This document shows positions 59,461-64,000 of a DNA stretch of 64,000 nucleotides, one piece after another. The translations under genes and the position numbers were made by a program. Within the stretch, counting starts at the first letter, position 1, and every line of letters begins with the position of its first letter. Location: the NCBI RefSeq assembly GCF_037975245.1, contig NC_092569.1, positions 35,686,668 through 35,750,667 of the forward strand, in the 5' to 3' direction. The notes below the pieces were generated by a model, which had not been told where the DNA came from, did not search any database, and worked only from the letters and a program-made list of their open reading frames with translations. The DNA comes from Apostichopus japonicus (taxonomy: Eukaryota > Echinodermata > Holothuroidea > Aspidochirotida > Stichopodidae).

Positions 59461-62400
59461 CTGGAAGGAAATTAGCGAATAATTAGGGAATGTATACTCT
59501 TGTCAAATGAGAAGTTTGTATTCATTTATAAATAACTTTCGGTTCGCTTGCTGTAATTAACGGTTGTCAGTACGAATGTTGCTGTGTTAGTTAATGTTTG
59601 GGCTTATGTAATATTTTGAGCTTTAATGTAAGAGTTCTTTCTTTTGGGGGTTTACAAATTTGAAGATAGTCATCCAATTTCGAGTTATTACTGAGGAAGT
59701 TTACTTCTGACAATTCGTCTGGGAACCTTAGTTCATAGAAAACGTTCACTATTGAAACATATTTTTTGGTATCAATTCTATAATTTATAGTTTTTACATC
59801 CATATTGCGACAAATATTATGTACTGAAGCGATTTCGAGTTACGTGTGAGAGGAGCAGAAATTTATACAGCTCATTCTTGTAAATACTCACTTTTGGCCA
59901 ATTTTAAAGTAAAGATTTGACTTTATTCAATAAACTAGGTTTTCAGATGAAAGAAAAAGTTGTGAATTGTATGATTTTCTCATCGTTTTCATCGTCTCCT
60001 CTCGTGAAACGTCTTATCTTTCATCTGACGGTTTTACTTTCATTTGATATTGACAAAATAATGAGTTTTACCTATAATTTGATTATACATTCATAAAAAT
60101 AAGAACTAAAGCAGGTAATGCTCCTTGGCAAAGTAAAACATACATTTCGTCTTGACAAATCCTCAACACTATGTTCAAATTCTTTGATACCTTTTTTTTA
60201 ATACTATTGGCCTGTTAATCATTTCCATGATTGAACATTGTATGGTTAAATGAACCTTAATTTTTATCTCTTAGAAACGTTAAAGCCATATTTAATAACA
60301 TTCATTTAAAATAATCTTTTATTATATCTTCCAATCATAAAGTTCGCTGTAATTTTGGTTTTTAGACTAGTTATGATTCCTTTATGCTTCTTAGGTCGAC
60401 AAAGTATGAATGAAAATGCACGAAATTAGACGGAAAACTATATATGAACTTGATATATCATGAAGTTACAATCTATATATATATATATATTAGACAAACA
60501 CGTGGTAAAGTGCAAAACAAATATACAATGGGCAATGCGTACGTGACTGTAAGCACGATGTCTAGTACATAGTTCTACATTAAAATCTACACTAGAGTTT
60601 CTAACATTACCTGAGTATATGTACGAGTGCAAATCCTAGAGTGTGATAACGACTACAGGTAGTTATATTAGAATTAGATTACGCAATAACTACAAGTCTG
60701 CGTATGATTGGAATTTAGCACAATACATACCAGCATTTCCATCGAAGTCACCCAAGGACAGTCGGTATTTGTCTCCCTCGTTAGTGATACTGAAAGATGA
60801 ATAACGGTTGTGGTATGTTGATCCTTCCCTGTTTGTTCTTTCTACTAGAAGTTGGTAGGTTTTTTGGTTTGTCAATTTGTATATTTTATCGTTGCCAATC
60901 CAGTGATCTCCTGTTGGGGTTCCAAACCCGTTTTTGTACTCATACCAGTTTCGATAAAAGCTGACGGAACTACTTGTACGTCTTTGCAAAATCTAGAATG
61001 AGAATTAACGAGCTTATAGATGGCAAGTAAGTAATGTATGAAACATCTTATTGTACTACAATAAGTGAGAGAAATGAATTGGTAAAGGTCAATAATCCGA
61101 TTTGTTTTAAACTGATAGGAATATGGATCATTTTAATTAAATAATTGAATGTTTAATCTAAATGTTAGTAAACGAAGACCTGTTATATGAGAAAACACAA
61201 TTTTAACATGGTAAAGCTTTTGCTTGTCAATGGCTAAAACTTACTGTCCATCCCCCACTAGACATTTCACAAAAAACTTCAAACCCGGAGCTTCCAGCAG
61301 GATAAATGATATATTTTCCGTTATTTCTTCTACCAACTGCGTAAAGATCTGAACAATCTCTCGGTCCACTCCGGGTACATGTAAGACCATCGCCTTCAAA
61401 CCATTCGTTACAGTAACATCCACGGATACCATTCCGCTCCCCGCAGGTCGCTCCTGCACTACAACTGTACCTCTGACTTGTAAGTACGTTTCTGTTGCAA
61501 GTTATCCGTAAGGAACAGTCAGAATTAATGTATAATTCACCTTCCTGGAAAGATTAATGATAAACAAAATATTCCAAATATGGGAAAATACAGTTTAATT
61601 TGTGAGAATTTTAACGACTTTTGGTGACACACTGGATTAACACTAATGCGCGTTTTTAATATATTAGGTAACGTTCATCGATCTTCATAATTGCGTTGCC
61701 ATGCTATGTATTTTAGCAAGGTCTAAATGAATTAAGAGCAAAGCATTTAAAATACCCTCGAAGAATCGTACTCACCCTTAAAACACTTCCTTTGGCAGCA
61801 ACGAAGCACTTGTGGGAGCACGTCACTCCGTCCCCATCGTAGTTTTGATTGCAGTAACATTTACGGACACCGTTCCTCTCATCACAGGCTGCGTGATCAC
61901 TACACTGGTAACTCTCATCTATAATCTGGTTGTTCCTGCAAGTTGATCTTTGTGTACATCTTGAATTGACGTAAAACTCGCCTTCCTAATTTAAGATTTT
62001 CATTGGGGAAACATAATAATAAATACAATATGCAGTTACTGTTATTACAGTGAAATGTACAAGATTCCAAGAATGGCTGGCTAATGCAAATTTCCTTTTC
62101 TTGCAGAGGGTATCATCTTTTACGGAAGTTTAATGAGATCTTTGCAGCTAACTTTGATGTTGGGAGCCTAGGGATTTGCCATAATGTTATGTTATGTTCA
62201 GTGAAGTTTTATTGCAACTAAAAGCTCAAGTTTCAAAACCTTTGTAACGCACGATTTTGGTAAAAAATATTTAATAACTTGTATCAAAGTTTATAATGTA
62301 ATGCACACCCGTAGAAGTGATGTTATGCTTCCCTTGCCTGACAGTTTTGCCTGGCCTGTCGAATAAAAAAGGTTCCTTGGTCCCTGTCTAACCGCGATGT

Positions 62401-64000
62401 ACGCGCAATACAGTTATTAGTAAATGTATTGCGATATCCGAAAAAATTAACTTGTTTAAGGTTTGCTCTCAATTAAATGGACAATGAATAAAGAGCAAAG
62501 CATGAAAATGGCCCAAAAGAACTGTACTGACCCTTAATACACTTCTTTTGGCAGCAACGAAGCAGCTGTGGGTGCAAGTCGTTCCGTCCCCTTCGTAGTT
62601 TGGATTGCAGTAACATTTACGGACACCGTTCCTCTCACCACATGTTGCGTGATCACTACAGATGTAACTCGCCTCTATAATCTGGTTGTTTTCACAAGTT
62701 GATCTTTGTGAACATCTTGAATTGACGTAAGACTCGCCTTCCTAATTTAAGATATTCAGTGGAAAAAATAATAACAAAATTATGGATTTGCTGGTGTCAC
62801 AGTGAAATGTACAGGATTGCAAGAATGACTGGCCGATGCAAATTCCTTTTCTTGCAATGGGTATCAAATATAAGAAAGTTTAATGAGGTCTTTGCAGCCA
62901 ACTTTGATGTTGGGGGCCTAGGGATTTGCCATTTTGTTATTAAAGTAACTGTCAAATGTTCGTTCCATGAAGGTTTATTGCAACTAAATACTCAAGTTAC
63001 AATACGTTTGAAATGTACGATTTTGTTAAGAAGTATCCAATAACTCTTTTCAAGGTTTATAAGGGAATGCACACCAGTAAAAATGATATTATGCTTCCTA
63101 CTAAATGTAATACATCCCTTGACTAACAGTTTTGCCTGGCCTGTCGAATAAAATGGGGTCCATGGTCTCTGCCTAACCGCAATGCACTCGCCACACGGTT
63201 ATCTGTAAAAGTAGTGCGATACTTGACACCCTCATGTAGTGAAGGTTTGCTTCAAAATATATGGACAATGAATTAAGAGCAAAGCATTCAAAATGGCCTG
63301 AGAGAACTGTACTGACCCTTAATACACGTCTTGTGGCAGCAACGAAGCAGTTGTGGGTGCACGTCACTCCGTCCCCTTGGTAGTTTTGATTGCAGTAACA
63401 TTTACGGACACCGTTTCTCTCATCACAGGTTGCTTGGTCACTACACTGGTAAATAGCCTTTACAATCTGGTTGTTCCTACAAGTTGATCTTCGTGTACAT
63501 CTTGAATTGACGTAAAACTCGCCTTCCTAATTTAAGAGATTCAGCGGGAAAAAAAACCTGATAAATGAAATATTGCCAATGCAAAATTCCCCATGACTGT
63601 TCTAGGAAATGGGATTAATTTTTAGAAAGTTTTATGAGGTTTTTGGAGCCAACCCCAATATACTACACCTAGAGACTCGCCCAAAAAAAAAGTATCTGTC
63701 ACATTTTGCATTCAAAGGTTTATTGCAACTTAACACTTAGGCTACAATTCTTTCTTATCGCAAAACTTTGGGTTAAAAAGTCAATCATTATTTGTTATGT
63801 ATAAGAGAATGCACAACCGTAAGAGTAGTATTACCAATCCCTTCTAAATGTAGCACATCCCTCGAATGACAGTTTTGCCTGGCATGTTGAATAACAGGGG
63901 GTCAGTGGTGCCTACCTAACCACGCTGCTGCTCGCCAAACGGTTATATGTAAATGTCATGTGATACTTGAAAAGTTTAAATAGTTAAAGGTTTGCTTCAA
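58985..64000 (-). CDS. FREP gene C: EGF x4 - FReD, 5' end outside the window, in-frame stop
   Basis: Six exons in phase within the window: 63317-63526, 62532-62741, 61776-61985 (EGF-like, 210 nt each), 61245-61544 (EGF fused to FReD N part), 60731-60992 (FReD middle), 58985-59460 (FReD C part), together 1668 nt or 556 codons. Same orientation and plan as gene B. Upstream exons (signal, TIL or more EGF) must lie to the right. A TAA at 59231-59233 in the C-terminal exon truncates the FReD before SNLNG, although the reading frame continues sensibly to MKIRSVQ after it. It may be a pseudogene, a truncated protein or a sequence error. Confidence 0.78.
59461..60730 (-). other. Last intron of gene C
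   Basis: No other gene seen. A short (TA)n lies at 60473-60490. Confidence 0.55.
60731..60992 (-). CDS. Gene C FReD middle exon
   Basis: 262 nt, acceptor attctag|ATTTTG and donor GCTG|gtatgt. Encodes [64 protein letters not shown]. Same length and phases as gene B exon 9. Confidence 0.9.
61245..61544 (-). CDS. Gene C exon: EGF-like module fused to FReD N part
   Basis: 300 nt, phase 0/0, acceptor ttccag|GAAGGT and donor ACA|gtaagt. Encodes EGELYINSDCSLRITC, YSCSAGATCGERNGIRGCYC, EGDGLTC, then PRDCSDLYAVGRRNNGKYII, YPAG, EVFCEMSSGGWT. The simple long ORF over this place is in the wrong frame. Confidence 0.88.
61776..61985 (-). CDS. Gene C EGF-like exon (third from window edge)
   Basis: 210 nt, phase 0/0, acceptor aattag|GAAGGC and donor AGG|gtgagt. 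Encodes [56 protein letters not shown]. Eight Cys. Confidence 0.88.
62532..62741 (-). CDS. Gene C EGF-like exon (second from window edge)
   Basis: 210 nt, phase 0/0, donor AGG|gtcagt. Encodes [56 protein letters not shown]. Eight Cys. Confidence 0.88.
63317..63526 (-). CDS. Gene C EGF-like exon (first in window)
   Basis: 210 nt, phase 0/0, donor AGG|gtcagt. Encodes [56 protein letters not shown]. Eight Cys. It is followed to the right by another copy of the repeated intron segment (63780-63940), so at least one more EGF or TIL exon is likely outside the window. Confidence 0.88.

Noticed and set aside
61241..61459. 72-codon - strand ORF over the gene C EGF/FReD exon
   Set aside because: Wrong frame; the FReD reading with splice sites at 61245 and 61544 explains the sequence.

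Overview
The window looks like genomic DNA from a marine invertebrate animal. It is AT-rich and intron-dense, and it is packed with non-coding transposable elements and microsatellites. Its only clear genes encode secreted fibrinogen-related proteins (FREPs) built from TIL/EGF-like cysteine-rich modules and a fibrinogen-related domain (FReD). This gene style fits an echinoderm, possibly a sea cucumber, but that is an inference from style and not a proven assignment.

Layout. Two diverged, same-orientation copies of a block of at least 18.6 kb lie in tandem: copy A (about 1-18640, possibly continuing left of the window) and copy B (about 23632-46705). Each starts with a broken gag-like retrotransposon remnant on the + strand and holds one FREP gene on the - strand. 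Between them (18641-23631) lie nested MITE-like elements, a 21-bp palindromic minisatellite and a possible LTR. From 46.7 to 58.9 kb I see no host gene, only a broken THAP9/P-element-type transposase, a long solo LTR and several minisatellites. From 58985 to the right edge there is a third FREP gene on the - strand, whose 5' end lies outside the window.

Genes. Gene B reads in phase through ten exons: signal peptide (two exons), the first two-thirds of a FReD, a TIL module, two 70-residue EGF-like exons, an exon fusing an EGF-like module to the start of a second FReD, a FReD middle exon and a FReD C-terminal exon. The last exon carries an in-frame TAA. Gene A has the same 5' exons, one TIL and one EGF exon, and an intact C-terminal exon. 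A deletion joined to a small inversion has removed the exons between them. In gene A, joining the first FReD half directly to the C-terminal exon gives an in-frame 297-residue secreted FReD protein. Gene C repeats the EGF-EGF-EGF-EGF/FReD plan and also has a TAA inside its C-terminal exon. All three C-terminal exons have an unusual Tyr/Cys-rich insert between the conserved WW and SNLNG/HLNG motifs.

Because A and B are independently altered copies, the window also gives filled-site/empty-site pairs for three terminal-inverted-repeat elements (each with an exact 8-bp target duplication in B) and for one LINE fragment (in A). The A/B pair could be old paralogues or two haplotypes assembled in tandem; the sequence alone cannot decide.
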